Positions 50,215 to 58,522 of a stretch of DNA of 64,000 bases are shown here, piece after piece. Source of the stretch: Candidatus Microthrix subdominans. GTDB taxonomy: Bacteria; Actinomycetota; Acidimicrobiia; Acidimicrobiales; Microtrichaceae. Positions within the stretch are counted from its first letter, which is position 1; each line of letters begins with the position of its first letter. The notes under the pieces were generated by a model. That model did not search any database. It saw only the letters and a list, made by a program, of their open reading frames with translations, and had not been told where the DNA came from. The stretch lies in assembly GCA_016719385.1 (NCBI GenBank), contig JADJZA010000007.1:806001-870000 (forward strand), given 5' to 3'. A program made the translations under genes and the position numbers.

Positions 50215-51050
50215 CCCCGCCCGTATCGCAGCTCGGCCCGCCGGAAGAACCTGAAGCCCCAGACGAGGGCGAAGACCGACCAGCCGATCGCCACCGCAAG
50301 CTGGTGTCCGGTCAGCGGGAGACCGAGGAACGACCACCGGTAGAGGGTCAGGTAGGCGGCGAACGGGTTGAGCTCAACCAGCAACAGCATGGGGCCATGG
50401 ATCCGATCGGCGATCTTGTCGAGGGGAAACATGACCCCGGAGGCGTAAATCCCCAGCCGAAACAGAAACGGCACGATCTGGGCGACGTCTCGAAATCCAT
50501 CGTTGAGGCGGGCCACGATCATGGCGGCACCGAGGTTGAAGCCGGTATGAATCAGCAGGAACACCGGGATGGCCAACCACCGGGGGTTGGGATAGAGCCC
50601 CATGACGATCGACAGCGCCGCCAGCATGCCCAACTCGAACCAGAACGTGATGATGTGGCTGAAGGTCACCGACACCGGCAACAGCGCCCTCGGAAACTGC
50701 ACCGCCCGGATCAGCCCCTCGTTGGAGGTGATCGCCTGTGCGCCGGACAAGACGGTCTTCGATGTGAGGTTGTAGGAGAACACCCCGATCGTGAGCCACA
50801 GCAGGTAGTTGTCGACGCCGCGTGAGGAGTTCAAGATGACGCCGAAGATCACGTAGTACACCAGCACCGTCAGCAGCGGGTTGGTGATGTGCCACAGGTT
50901 TCCCAGCAGCGTGTCCTGGTGCCGAGCCCGGACCTCCTCCATCGGGAGGGAGGTGGCGAAGTCGCGGCGGCGCCACATCTCGCGGAGGTAGACGAGCAGC
51001 GGTTGCTGCGCGGCAACTGGGCGGAGCGGGGGAGTGACGTCGGTGGTCAT
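50211..51050 (-). CDS. ABC-2 type polysaccharide exporter permease
   Basis: A 279-residue permease with six membrane segments and the ABC-2 signature (HQDTLLGNLWHITNPLLTVL, NEGLIRAVQFPRALLP). It is the Wzm/TagG-type partner of the ATPase at 49417. It starts with ATG 17 nt after the phosphotransferase stop on the same transcript. Confidence 0.85.
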   Translation of the reverse strand: MTTDVTPPLRPVAAQQPLLVYLREMWRRRDFATSLPMEEVRARHQDTLLGNLWHITNPLLTVLVYYVIFGVILNSSRGVDNYLLWLTIGVFSYNLTSKTVLSGAQAITSNEGLIRAVQFPRALLPVSVTFSHIITFWFELGMLAALSIVMGLYPNPRWLAIPVFLLIHTGFNLGAAMIVARLNDGFRDVAQIVPFLFRLGIYASGVMFPLDKIADRIHGPMLLLVELNPFAAYLTLYRWSFLGLPLTGHQLAVAIGWSVFALVWGFRFFRRAELRYGRG

Positions 51051-51067
51051 GGGAGGGAGCCGGCGAC

Positions 51068-52414
51068 CTAGCGGGCCTTGCGCAGCGCTACCAGGCTGCG
51101 AAGGGTGAGAATCACGATGCGGAGGTCAAAGGGCAACGATTGATTCCTCAGATAGTAGAACTCGTACTGGAGTTTCTCCCGCGCGCCTTGGGAATCAGAA
51201 GTGTACCCGAGGTTGATCTGAGCCCAACCAGTCAGGCCGGGCTTCACCAGGTGGCGGTGGTCATAGAACGGAATGATGGCGCTGAGTTCCGCGACGTAGG
51301 ACGGCTGCTCGGGTCGAGGGCCGACCAGGGACAGGTCTCCGCGCAGAATGTTGGCAGCTTGGGGCAGCTCATCGATGTGCAGCTTGCGCAGCACCTTGCC
51401 GAACGGGGTGACCCGGGGGTCGTCCTTCTCCGTCCACGGGGTTTTTGTCGTTTCCTCTGCCTGATCGCCGGCGTTGCGCAGCGGCACCATCGTGCGCAGC
51501 TTGTGGATGCGGAACTCCTCACCGAGCTTGCCCACCCTGGGCTGGGAGTAGATCAGCGGTCCGCGGTTGCCCAGCAGGTTGCCGATCGCCACGAAGGGGA
51601 CGGCGACGATGAAGGCCAGGCCGAGGGTGAGGCCGGCGACCACGTCGAGCAGCCGGTTGACGCGCAGGTACACCGGGGAGTGCACCTCGCCGATGTCGAA
51701 GAGCAGCGACACGTCGGCCAGCTCGGAGAGCGGCACGAGGCGGAACCAGTCCTCGTAGAAGCCGAGCAGCGTGCGGATGCGCATGCCCTCGGCGTGCAGG
51801 TGTGCGGCCTCGCGTGCCAACGGCGAATCGTTCATCAGGTCGTCGGCCAGCACCAGGATGCTTGGCCGATGCACCTCGACGGCTCTGCGCAGCCGCTCGG
51901 CCGTGTCGGTGGCGCCGGGGACGACGCTCAGCGTGGCGCCGATGCGCAACATGTTGGGCACGCCGCGCTCGGTGACCCGTTCGAGGTCGGCGAGCTGGTC
52001 GGGCGACGCGAGGACGATCGCCATCACCGCACCTCGGCCTCGGCTGGCGACCAACGGCAGGCTGACGAGCAGGTTCACCACCGGCATCACCGCCAAGCTG
52101 GCGAACACGACGAATCGGGGTAGCAGGGCATCTCCGGCGGCCAGCTGGATGATCGACGCCACCCCGACGGTGACGGCCGGGGCGGCAAAGCTGGCGCCGA
52201 CCGCTCGACCGACGGTGCGGACAGCGTCGGGCAACCCGGCCATGTAGGCGACGAACAACAGCCCGATGGTCCACCCGGCGGCGGCGGCAGTTCGACCGGG
52301 GTCGCTCAGTGAGTACCGGGGCTCGGCGATGGCTGAGGCGTGAAAGGTGAAGAGCCCGACCACGGCCAGTGCAGTGGCGACGATCAACGCCAGCTGACCG
52401 ACCCTCCGCCTCAT
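51068..52414 (-). CDS. Undecaprenyl-phosphate sugar phosphotransferase (WbaP/WcaJ type)
   Basis: A 448-residue polyprenyl-phosphate glycosyl-1-phosphate transferase. The N-terminal half has four membrane segments and a Rossmann-like domain (ILVLADDLMNDSP). The C-terminal catalytic domain has a re-entrant membrane segment, then FRIHKLRTM, HIDELPQAANILRGDLSLVG and PRPEQ, and GLTGWAQIN. It starts polymer assembly by moving a sugar-phosphate to undecaprenyl phosphate. It sits between two ABC exporter sets and overlaps the upstream ATPase stop by 4 nt (ATGA). Confidence 0.9.
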   Translation of the reverse strand: MRRRVGQLALIVATALAVVGLFTFHASAIAEPRYSLSDPGRTAAAAGWTIGLLFVAYMAGLPDAVRTVGRAVGASFAAPAVTVGVASIIQLAAGDALLPRFVVFASLAVMPVVNLLVSLPLVASRGRGAVMAIVLASPDQLADLERVTERGVPNMLRIGATLSVVPGATDTAERLRRAVEVHRPSILVLADDLMNDSPLAREAAHLHAEGMRIRTLLGFYEDWFRLVPLSELADVSLLFDIGEVHSPVYLRVNRLLDVVAGLTLGLAFIVAVPFVAIGNLLGNRGPLIYSQPRVGKLGEEFRIHKLRTMVPLRNAGDQAEETTKTPWTEKDDPRVTPFGKVLRKLHIDELPQAANILRGDLSLVGPRPEQPSYVAELSAIIPFYDHRHLVKPGLTGWAQINLGYTSDSQGAREKLQYEFYYLRNQSLPFDLRIVILTLRSLVALRKAR

Positions 52415-53667
52415 GGGAGTGGCGCCTCCCAGCTGCCGGCGAGGTCGATCAGGCCCGCAACGATCGGGCGCGAGCCCTGTCGAACGACCAGCCGGTATCC
52501 CTTGTCGATCCGGTCGTAGAAGTGCTGGTTGTGCTCATCGCGCACCGCGACGGTCAGCTCGTAGGTGCCCGGCGCCAGCGGCACTTTGTCGACCACCCAA
52601 TCGATATGGCCGATGCCGTCGACCGTGCCCAGCTGGCGTCCTTCCAGCCAGGTGGAGGTGTCGGCGACGTGGGTACCCGATTCGTGGTGCACCGAGAAGC
52701 CCAGCACCGGCGCCTTGACCGGTTGGGTGGTCCGGTAGGCGAAGCGGATCGTGCCCGGTTCGCCACAGATCAGCGATTGGGTCTCGGCTCCGGCGTCGTC
52801 GACCAGCCCTACCTCGGTGATCTGTATCTCGCCGGAGCCGTGGTGTTCCACGTCACCGAAGCTTCTCCCGGCCCGAGCGTCCTCAGCGGCATTCACCCGG
52901 TCGAGGTAGGCGCTGACCACGGCGGAGGCGTCACCGACCAGTTGCACCTCGCCGCCCTCGAGCCAGACCGCCCCGTCGCACATCGTCTCGACGACCGTCA
53001 TGCTGTGGCTGACGACGATCACGGTGGCGCCGCCCTTGCGCAGCTCGTAGAGGTACTCGAAGCACTTGCGCTGGAAGGCCTCGTCGCCGACGGCAATCAC
53101 CTCGTCGATCAACAGCACCTCGGGGTCGATGTTGACCGCCACGGCAAAACCGAGCCGCACGTACATGCCGGAGCTGTACACCCGCACGGGGGCATCGATG
53201 AACTCGCCGATCTCGGCGAAGTCGACGATGCGGTCCATGCGGGCGTCCACCTCGGCCCTGGTTAAGCCGAGGATGGCGGCGTTGAGGTAGACGTTCTCCC
53301 GGCCGGTGAGGTCCGGGTGAAAGCCGGAGCCCAGCTCGAGCAGGGCCGACATGCGACCCGACACATCGATGGTGCCAGCGGTGGTTTGATAGATCCCGGC
53401 GATGCATCGCAGCAGTGTCGACTTGCCGGAGCCGTTGTGGCCGACCAGCGCCCACATCGAGCCGGCGGGCACATCGAAGCTGACGTCGGACAGCGCCCAG
53501 AACTCCTCGTTCTTGGCGCGTCGCCCGGAGGTGAGGCGCTCCTTGAGCGAGCTGGCGCCCTCGGTGCGCAGGTTGAAGTGCTTGGAGACACCGTTGACCT
53601 GGATCGACGAGTCGCCCGTGCGCTCTCCGGGGCCCGTGGCCTTGAGTAACCGCTTCCTCAAGCTCAC
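52411..53667 (-). CDS. Polysaccharide ABC exporter ATP-binding protein with Wzt C-domain
   Basis: A 418-residue ABC ATPase from the GTG at 53667 (GTGA overlap). The ATPase domain has GHNGSGKST, YSSGMYVRL and VLLIDEVIAVGDE. A C-terminal beta-sandwich (about 275-410, SGEIQITEVGLVDDAG and GRQLGTVDGIGHID) matches the Wzt carbohydrate-binding domain, which recognises the capped end of the glycan. It partners the permease at 53664. Confidence 0.88.
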   Translation of the reverse strand: MSLRKRLLKATGPGERTGDSSIQVNGVSKHFNLRTEGASSLKERLTSGRRAKNEEFWALSDVSFDVPAGSMWALVGHNGSGKSTLLRCIAGIYQTTAGTIDVSGRMSALLELGSGFHPDLTGRENVYLNAAILGLTRAEVDARMDRIVDFAEIGEFIDAPVRVYSSGMYVRLGFAVAVNIDPEVLLIDEVIAVGDEAFQRKCFEYLYELRKGGATVIVVSHSMTVVETMCDGAVWLEGGEVQLVGDASAVVSAYLDRVNAAEDARAGRSFGDVEHHGSGEIQITEVGLVDDAGAETQSLICGEPGTIRFAYRTTQPVKAPVLGFSVHHESGTHVADTSTWLEGRQLGTVDGIGHIDWVVDKVPLAPGTYELTVAVRDEHNQHFYDRIDKGYRLVVRQGSRPIVAGLIDLAGSWEAPLP

Positions 53668-54473
53668 AGTTCCTCGATGACCGACGGGGCGGTGCGGGAG
53701 AAGTACCACCAGCCGAACACGACCGATCCGATTGCCCAAGCCGCGCCGTACGCCACGCTGTTGACCGACGGCATTTGGCCCTCGTACATCAGGAGCTTCA
53801 TCTGCTGGACGTAGTGGGTCACCGGGTTGAGCTTCAGGATCTGCTGCGCGGTGAACGGGCCGACGTCGGCGTTGATGTCGTCGAGGCGGTACACGATCGG
53901 CGTGGCGTAGAACATGAGCTGCAGCATCAGCGTGATCAGGTAGCCCACATCACGAAAGCGGGTGTTCCACACGCTGGCGGCCATGCCCATGCCCAGCCCA
54001 AGGCCCATTGCGCAGAGCATCACCAACGGGGCCAGGAGCATCATCCAGGTGGCGTTGCCCACGACCAGCATGAACGCAACCAGGATGCCGAACTCGATTG
54101 CAGCCTGAAACGCCACGCCCGCCACCGACGCCAGCGCCGGCAACTCGGGCGGGAAGTACACCTTGGTCAGTAGCTGACCTGTATCGGAGAAGGCACCCAG
54201 CGGGCCATCGAGTGCGGCCGAGAAGGCGTTCCACACCACCAGGCCGCAGAAGAGGTACAGAGCGAAGTTCTTGAGCGTGCCGTTGGCGCCGATCGGCGCC
54301 TGCACCTTGAAGAACACCCCGAACACCAGGCTGTAGATCGCCAGCGACATCGCCGGGTTCATCAGCGACCAGGCCCATCCCAACACGCTGCGCTTGTACC
54401 GACCCTTCAGGTCGCGCTGGGTGAGGTTGCTGATCAGCTCGCGGTGGCTCAGGATGACGGCGGGGCTGGTCAT
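53664..54473 (-). CDS. ABC-2 type polysaccharide exporter permease
   Basis: A 269-residue ABC-2 permease with six membrane segments and RDLKGRYKRSVLGWAWSLMNP near the N-terminus. It starts at 54473 with an 11-nt space to a TAGTGT box; it is first in an operon of five genes (permease, ATPase, phosphotransferase, permease, ATPase) that run leftward. Confidence 0.85.
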   Translation of the reverse strand: MTSPAVILSHRELISNLTQRDLKGRYKRSVLGWAWSLMNPAMSLAIYSLVFGVFFKVQAPIGANGTLKNFALYLFCGLVVWNAFSAALDGPLGAFSDTGQLLTKVYFPPELPALASVAGVAFQAAIEFGILVAFMLVVGNATWMMLLAPLVMLCAMGLGLGMGMAASVWNTRFRDVGYLITLMLQLMFYATPIVYRLDDINADVGPFTAQQILKLNPVTHYVQQMKLLMYEGQMPSVNSVAYGAAWAIGSVVFGWWYFSRTAPSVIEEL

Positions 54474-54484
54474 AGGACCTGGCA

Positions 54485-54490
54485 ACACTA
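54485..54490 (-). promoter_or_regulatory. -10 box for the ABC export operon
   Basis: TAGTGT on the minus strand, 11 nt before the ATG; the transcript would start about 4 nt before the coding sequence. Confidence 0.4.
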
Positions 54491-54552
54491 TCGGTCCAGG
54501 GTGGTGATCTACAGACACCCAGGCGGTCGGCGGCGGTCCGTTGGCCGTTGGG

Positions 54553-54558
54553 TAGCGT
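54553..54558 (+). promoter_or_regulatory. Leaderless -10 box for the methyltransferase
   Basis: TAGCGT, 6 nt before the ATG at 54565, diverging from the ABC export operon. Confidence 0.45.
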
Positions 54559-54564
54559 GATGCG

Positions 54565-55485
54565 ATGACCTCCAGCCGCTATCACGTCGATGAGCGACCC
54601 CACGAGCCCAACAACTCCCACACGCTGTTGTTGGACCTGGTCGGCTCCAACCGACGGGTGCTCGAGCTGGGATGCTCGACCGGATACATGACCCAGTGGC
54701 TTGCTGCCGCCGGCTGTGATGTCACCGGAGTCGAGGTCAGCCCCGAGGCCGCCGAGGAGGCCCGCCAATGGGCGCAGGAAGTGGTCGTGGGTGATCTTGA
54801 CTCGCTCGATCTCGAGGCCCAGTTTGGCGACCGGCGCTTTGAGGCGGTGCTGTGCGGCGATGTGCTCGAGCACCTTCGCGACCCGGGCCGGGTGTTGGTG
54901 GCGGCCCGGCGCTTGCTCGAGCCCGGCGGTGTCGTTGTCGCCTCGGTGCCCAACGTTGCGCATGGCGATGTGCGCCTGGAGCTCCTCGCCGGACGCTTCG
55001 AGTACCGCAACCTCGGCCTGCTCGATGACACCCACGTCAGGCTGTTCACCAGGGACTCCTTGCAGCGGCTGTTGAGGGACTCCGGTCTGGTCGGCGTCGA
55101 CTGGCGCACGACGCGAGTTCCGTTGGGCACCACCGAACTGGCGGCCGCGGTCGACGCGGCCCCACCCGGGGTGCGGGAAGCGCTCGAGGCCGATCCCGAC
55201 GCCGAGACCTATCAGTTCGTCGTGGCGGCCGTGCCCGACGACGGCACCAAGGCGCTGGGCGAGTTATCCGACCGATTGGGCGCCGCCCAGCTGCTGGCCG
55301 AGCGCTCCGAGGTCGAGAACGTGGCGCTGCGCGCCAAGGTGGAGCTGCTCATCCGAGAGGCCGAGGCTGCTCGCACCGAGGCGGTACGGCTCACTCAGGG
55401 CCTCAGCGCCGCACAGGCTGTCAAAAGCTGGAAGGGGCTGACGCCGTTGCGCACAGCGGTGCAGCGGAGCCGAGGCGATCAGTGA
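54565..55485 (+). CDS. SAM-dependent methyltransferase with C-terminal coiled coil
   Basis: A 306-residue protein. Residues of about 25-215 form a class I methyltransferase (VLELGCSTGYMTQWL, LCGDVLEHLRDPGRVL). The C-terminal 80 residues are a heptad-rich helix (LLAERSEVENVALRAKVELLI) suitable for oligomerisation or docking with a glycosyltransferase. It is close in sequence to the methyltransferase half of the 45070 fusion. It may cap or modify the glycan; caps of this kind control chain length in Wzm/Wzt systems. Confidence 0.8.
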   Translation: MTSSRYHVDERPHEPNNSHTLLLDLVGSNRRVLELGCSTGYMTQWLAAAGCDVTGVEVSPEAAEEARQWAQEVVVGDLDSLDLEAQFGDRRFEAVLCGDVLEHLRDPGRVLVAARRLLEPGGVVVASVPNVAHGDVRLELLAGRFEYRNLGLLDDTHVRLFTRDSLQRLLRDSGLVGVDWRTTRVPLGTTELAAAVDAAPPGVREALEADPDAETYQFVVAAVPDDGTKALGELSDRLGAAQLLAERSEVENVALRAKVELLIREAEAARTEAVRLTQGLSAAQAVKSWKGLTPLRTAVQRSRGDQ

Positions 55486-55510
55486 GCGATGGTCCGACGG
55501 GTCGTCAGGC

Positions 55511-55595
55511 CGATGAGCCTCGTCCTCCGATGAGCCTCGTCCTCCGATGAGCGCCGCATTCCGATGAGCACAGCATTCCGATGAGCACCGTCACG
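55511..55595 (+). repeat. Five 17-bp repeats forming a chain of coupled 6-codon ORFs
   Basis: Units at 55511, 55528, 55545, 55562 and 55579 each contain CGATGAGC. Every ATG (55513, 55530, 55547, 55564) opens a 6-codon ORF (MSLVLR, MSLVLR, MSAAFR, MSTAFR) that stops at the TGA overlapping the next ATG (ATGA). The last unit supplies the ATG at 55581 of the glycosyltransferase. An in-frame ATG at 55489 could feed the first mini-ORF. Confidence 0.85.
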
Positions 55596-56282
55596 ACACC
55601 GGTCATCATCATCGTGCGCGACCGGCTCAAGCCTCTGGCGCTGCTGGTCGACTGGCTGGAGCGTGCCGGTGCACAGCGCCTGGTGCTGCTCGACAACGAC
55701 TCCACCTACCCGCCGCTGGTTGACTACCTGGCCGCCTCCCCCCACGACGTCCGGTTGTTGGGGCGCAACCTCGGACATCGCTCGCCGTGGCTCTCGGGCG
55801 TCGCCCAAGAGCTGGGCTGGTCCCGCCACTATCTGGTGACCGACCCCGACGTCATCCCGGTCGAGGAGTGTCCGAGCGATGCGATCGATCATCTCCACGA
55901 GGTGCTCAATCGCCATCGCTGGCTGACCAAAGTCGGCCTCGGGCTGCGCATCGACGACGTGCCGGGCCACTACGCACATCGCGATGACGTGATGCGTTGG
56001 GAGGCTCAGTTCTGGAAGCAACCCATCGAGCCCGGCCTGTTCGCCGCTCACGTCGACACCACCTTTGCGTTGCACCGGGCCGGCCCGCCGCCCCGCGAGG
56101 AAGTCTCCGCCCGCACCGGGTGGCCCTACGTGGCCCGCCATCTCCCCTGGTACGCCGATAGCGCCAACCCGACCGAGGAGGAGCGCTACTACCGCAGCCA
56201 CACCGACGCCGGGGTCAACAGCTGGGACGGCGACGTCCTGCCCCAATGGCTGCGTTCCACCATCGACGGCGCCACCGGCTGA
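55581..56282 (+). CDS. GT2-like glycosyltransferase
   Basis: A 233-residue protein with a GT-A-like N-terminus (VIIIVRDRLKPLALLVDWL, LLDNDSTYPPLVDYL, YLVTDPDVIPVEECP); the DPD motif would bind the nucleotide sugar. It lacks long accessory domains. The ATG at 55581 lies in the last of five 17-bp repeats; reinitiation from the upstream mini-ORFs is plausible. Its 3' end is followed by a long inverted repeat. Confidence 0.75.
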   Translation: MSTVTTPVIIIVRDRLKPLALLVDWLERAGAQRLVLLDNDSTYPPLVDYLAASPHDVRLLGRNLGHRSPWLSGVAQELGWSRHYLVTDPDVIPVEECPSDAIDHLHEVLNRHRWLTKVGLGLRIDDVPGHYAHRDDVMRWEAQFWKQPIEPGLFAAHVDTTFALHRAGPPPREEVSARTGWPYVARHLPWYADSANPTEEERYYRSHTDAGVNSWDGDVLPQWLRSTIDGATG

Positions 56283-56312
56283 CCTCTACTCGTCCCAGAT
56301 CCAAGGATCCGA

Positions 56313-56361
56313 TCTTTGGGATGGATTGAGGTCACCTGCTGGCCCGTAATCATCCCAAAGA
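56313..56361. terminator. 11-bp inverted repeat between convergent genes
   Basis: TCTTTGGGATG (56313-56323) and CATCCCAAAGA (56351-56361) are perfect complements separated by 27 nt, extendable by three pairs around a bulge. It lies in the 114-bp space between convergent genes; a bidirectional terminator or a protein-binding site. Confidence 0.5.
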
Positions 56362-56396
56362 AGCGATTCCAGCGTTGGGACTGATCGTGGGGCAGC

Positions 56397-57308
56397 TCAG
56401 TTGGGGATCAGCCGGGTGGTGAGCTCGGTGATGGTGATGCTGCGGGTGGAGCGGGTGGTCTCGTCGGGAAGTGCGCCCGTGATCGGCAGGCCGATGATGT
56501 TGGCCTCGTAACGCACCGACCACGTGAGCGTGGTGGTCACCTCGTAGGTGCCCGGCTTCAGGTAGGTGTGCAGGCAGGCGCCTGGCGTGGAGTCCGGCCG
56601 GCCTCGGGCCCATGGAACTCCGCCGTTCGGACAGATGATCGGCTCGCTGCCGTCGCCCGGGTCGATCGTCAGCGTGCCGGTGGGGGTGGCGGTGGTGACC
56701 GCCGAGTTGTTGGCGTCGGCCTGGGCCGTCGCTTGGTCCGGGCCGGGCAGATCGGCCCAGAACCACACCGGCAGGTTCACCGGGGTGGTGCCACCCTGGG
56801 GTGGTGCAGACACCAGCTCGGGGTCGGGCAGTTTGGCGGCATCCAGTGCCGCCCTGGCCAGCTGCTCGGGGTCGGCCGGGGCTGGCGGAGGCTGCCCGCC
56901 GGGCATCGATGGGTTGTAGGTGAACAACTCGGTGATCCGCAGCTCTCCCCGGTAGTAGCAGTACCGCACGTAGTTGTTGTTGGCTGCGAGATCCGTCACC
57001 TCGTCGCCGCCAATTGCAGCACCGTTCACGTTGTCGATGTGCTTGTAGAACCGACAATCCCAGTCATTGTCGACAGCGGAGCTGCCCCCTCCGCGACCGG
57101 GAAACCCGCTGCCCGGGCCGCCGCTTCCACCCCCGCCAGCAGCAGAACTGGGTCCGGCACCGCCACCCCCGCCGCCATTGCTCCCGGGCGCCACGGCCCC
57201 CGCCTCTATCTGCCCGTCGTCCCCGCCCCCCACATCTTCTGCACCTGCAGGCAGAGTCATGGAGAGTGAGGCCAGTGCGACTATGAGGGTTAGAGATTTG
57301 ACGCGCAT
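56397..57308 (-). CDS. Secreted protein of unknown function
   Basis: A 303-residue protein with a signal peptide (residues 1-23, cleavage likely after AGA). A Gly/Ser-rich low-complexity stretch (about 25-75) precedes a domain with paired Cys residues (DWDCRFYKH, VRYCYYRGELR, ICPNGG, GACLHTYLKPGTYEVTTTLTW), the last resembling a PKD-like strand segment. An LPITG is present near the end but without a hydrophobic tail. It overlaps the upstream gene by 19 nt, and both share a transcript. Extracellular, perhaps cell-wall associated; no family recognised. Confidence 0.65.
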   Translation of the reverse strand: MRVKSLTLIVALASLSMTLPAGAEDVGGGDDGQIEAGAVAPGSNGGGGGGAGPSSAAGGGGSGGPGSGFPGRGGGSSAVDNDWDCRFYKHIDNVNGAAIGGDEVTDLAANNNYVRYCYYRGELRITELFTYNPSMPGGQPPPAPADPEQLARAALDAAKLPDPELVSAPPQGGTTPVNLPVWFWADLPGPDQATAQADANNSAVTTATPTGTLTIDPGDGSEPIICPNGGVPWARGRPDSTPGACLHTYLKPGTYEVTTTLTWSVRYEANIIGLPITGALPDETTRSTRSITITELTTRLIPN

Positions 57309-58120
57309 CCTGTCTTCCCATTCCTGGCGTTCTGAAGGATCATCGCTGTGAACCTCAGTCCTTCGGGTGTCGGCACGAGTTGAGCTTCCCAAAAAGCAGA
57401 GCTGACCCCGTCGTTCTTGGTTTCGTCCGTCTTGGCGCTGCGACTCTCGTAGTCGTTGTATTCGCACAGCGAGATCTGGATGCGCTCGTTGGCGGCAGGC
57501 GAGATGTCGTCGATCCAGAACGCTCCCTCCGAGTTCCTTGGGTAGGCGTAGTAGCTCCCCTGGTCGGTTAGCCGTTGGACTCGAACATGGCTTTCGAACA
57601 GCGGTTCTACCTGGCCTAGAAGGTCGGGGCGTTCGAGGTCGGTCATCGAGGTCGGGATCTCCGTGTCCGGCTTCGTGTCGGTGACCGTGGTGATCATGGC
57701 GTCGAGGTACTCGTGGATGACGTCGGCGGCTTCCTGCTGCTCGTCGGTCCACTCCGGCTCCAGCAGCAGCCCCCTGGCGACGGCGGGGGTCTTGGCCTCG
57801 TAACCGCCAGCGGACACGACGGTGCCGTCGGCGAAGCGCTCGGCAGATGGGGCCGATGTCGGGGGCACCGTGGTCTCGGTCGGATCGCTTGAGCCGCGTG
57901 TGTCAGGTGGTTCGGCGGCGGAAGCTTTGGACGGCTCGGAAGCGGTCGAAGCGGCGGTCCCACTGTCGCCCGAAACGGCTGTCGTTGACGTGGTGGCCTC
58001 CGCCTCCGCCTCGGCCAGCGGGGTGACTTCCCTGCCGGAGTCGCCGCCGCAGCTTGCGGCCGGGATCAGCAACGCTCCGCCGATCACCACGGAAATGGCG
58101 AGGCGGGCGGAGAGGAACAT
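57290..58120 (-). CDS. Lipoprotein of unknown function
   Basis: A 276-residue lipoprotein from the ATG at 58120, which has AGGAG 8 nt upstream and gives a compact signal ending in PAASC (Cys24). A longer start at 58228 exists but puts 36 extra charged residues before the signal. An Ala/Ser/Thr-rich linker (about 30-115) leads to a soluble domain (about 120-276; WTDEQQEAADVIHEYLDAMITTVT) resembling SnoaL/NTF2-like folds in layout, but I do not assign it. It is cotranscribed with the secreted protein downstream. Confidence 0.6.
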   Translation of the reverse strand: MFLSARLAISVVIGGALLIPAASCGGDSGREVTPLAEAEAEATTSTTAVSGDSGTAASTASEPSKASAAEPPDTRGSSDPTETTVPPTSAPSAERFADGTVVSAGGYEAKTPAVARGLLLEPEWTDEQQEAADVIHEYLDAMITTVTDTKPDTEIPTSMTDLERPDLLGQVEPLFESHVRVQRLTDQGSYYAYPRNSEGAFWIDDISPAANERIQISLCEYNDYESRSAKTDETKNDGVSSAFWEAQLVPTPEGLRFTAMILQNARNGKTGCASNL

Positions 58121-58522
58121 GGCTGGTGCTCCTACGCGGCGCCGCTTGGTGGCTCGCTGATTGGCGCCTGTCGGAGCAGGGCTGACCGTCGATGTCTCGG
58201 TCGCTTCAGAGAGATCGCCGTCACCCATGAGGCCCTCGCACAGACATCGCCGCGGCAATCGGCCCCACCCCAAAGCATCCCTGCCGCAGCCGTCGACCCC
58301 CCGGTCGACATGTCGAGCCTACCGAGCAGTCCGGCGATGTCCAGCAGAAAATCGCGGGTCGCGCAACCCCACCTGCGGCATCCGTCGGGTGTCGAGCTTG
58401 GTGCACAGCTGGGCTGGCGAGAACCGCTCGTGTTGCTCCAGCCTCCACCTCGATGAGAGCAGAGTCGACCTTCTGGGGGCCCTGACCGAGCACAACCACC
58501 CAGGGAGAAGTGTCGGAGGCAA
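58121..58522. other. Intergenic space with palindrome and possible promoter
   Basis: Of the 402 bp, 58121-58228 could be the N-terminal extension of the lipoprotein. A perfect 12-bp palindrome, TCGACATGTCGA (58305-58316), directly follows a minus-strand TAGGCT box (58316-58321), near the expected transcription start. No other gene is recognisable. Confidence 0.5.
58316..58321 (-). promoter_or_regulatory. -10 box for the lipoprotein-secreted protein operon
   Basis: TAGGCT on the minus strand, followed by the 12-bp palindrome, which could be an operator at the transcription start. Confidence 0.35.

Noticed and set aside
56397..56500. LPITG motif near the C-terminus of the secreted protein, as a sortase sorting signal
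   Set aside because: No hydrophobic segment or basic tail follows it, and class E sortases usually prefer LAxTG.
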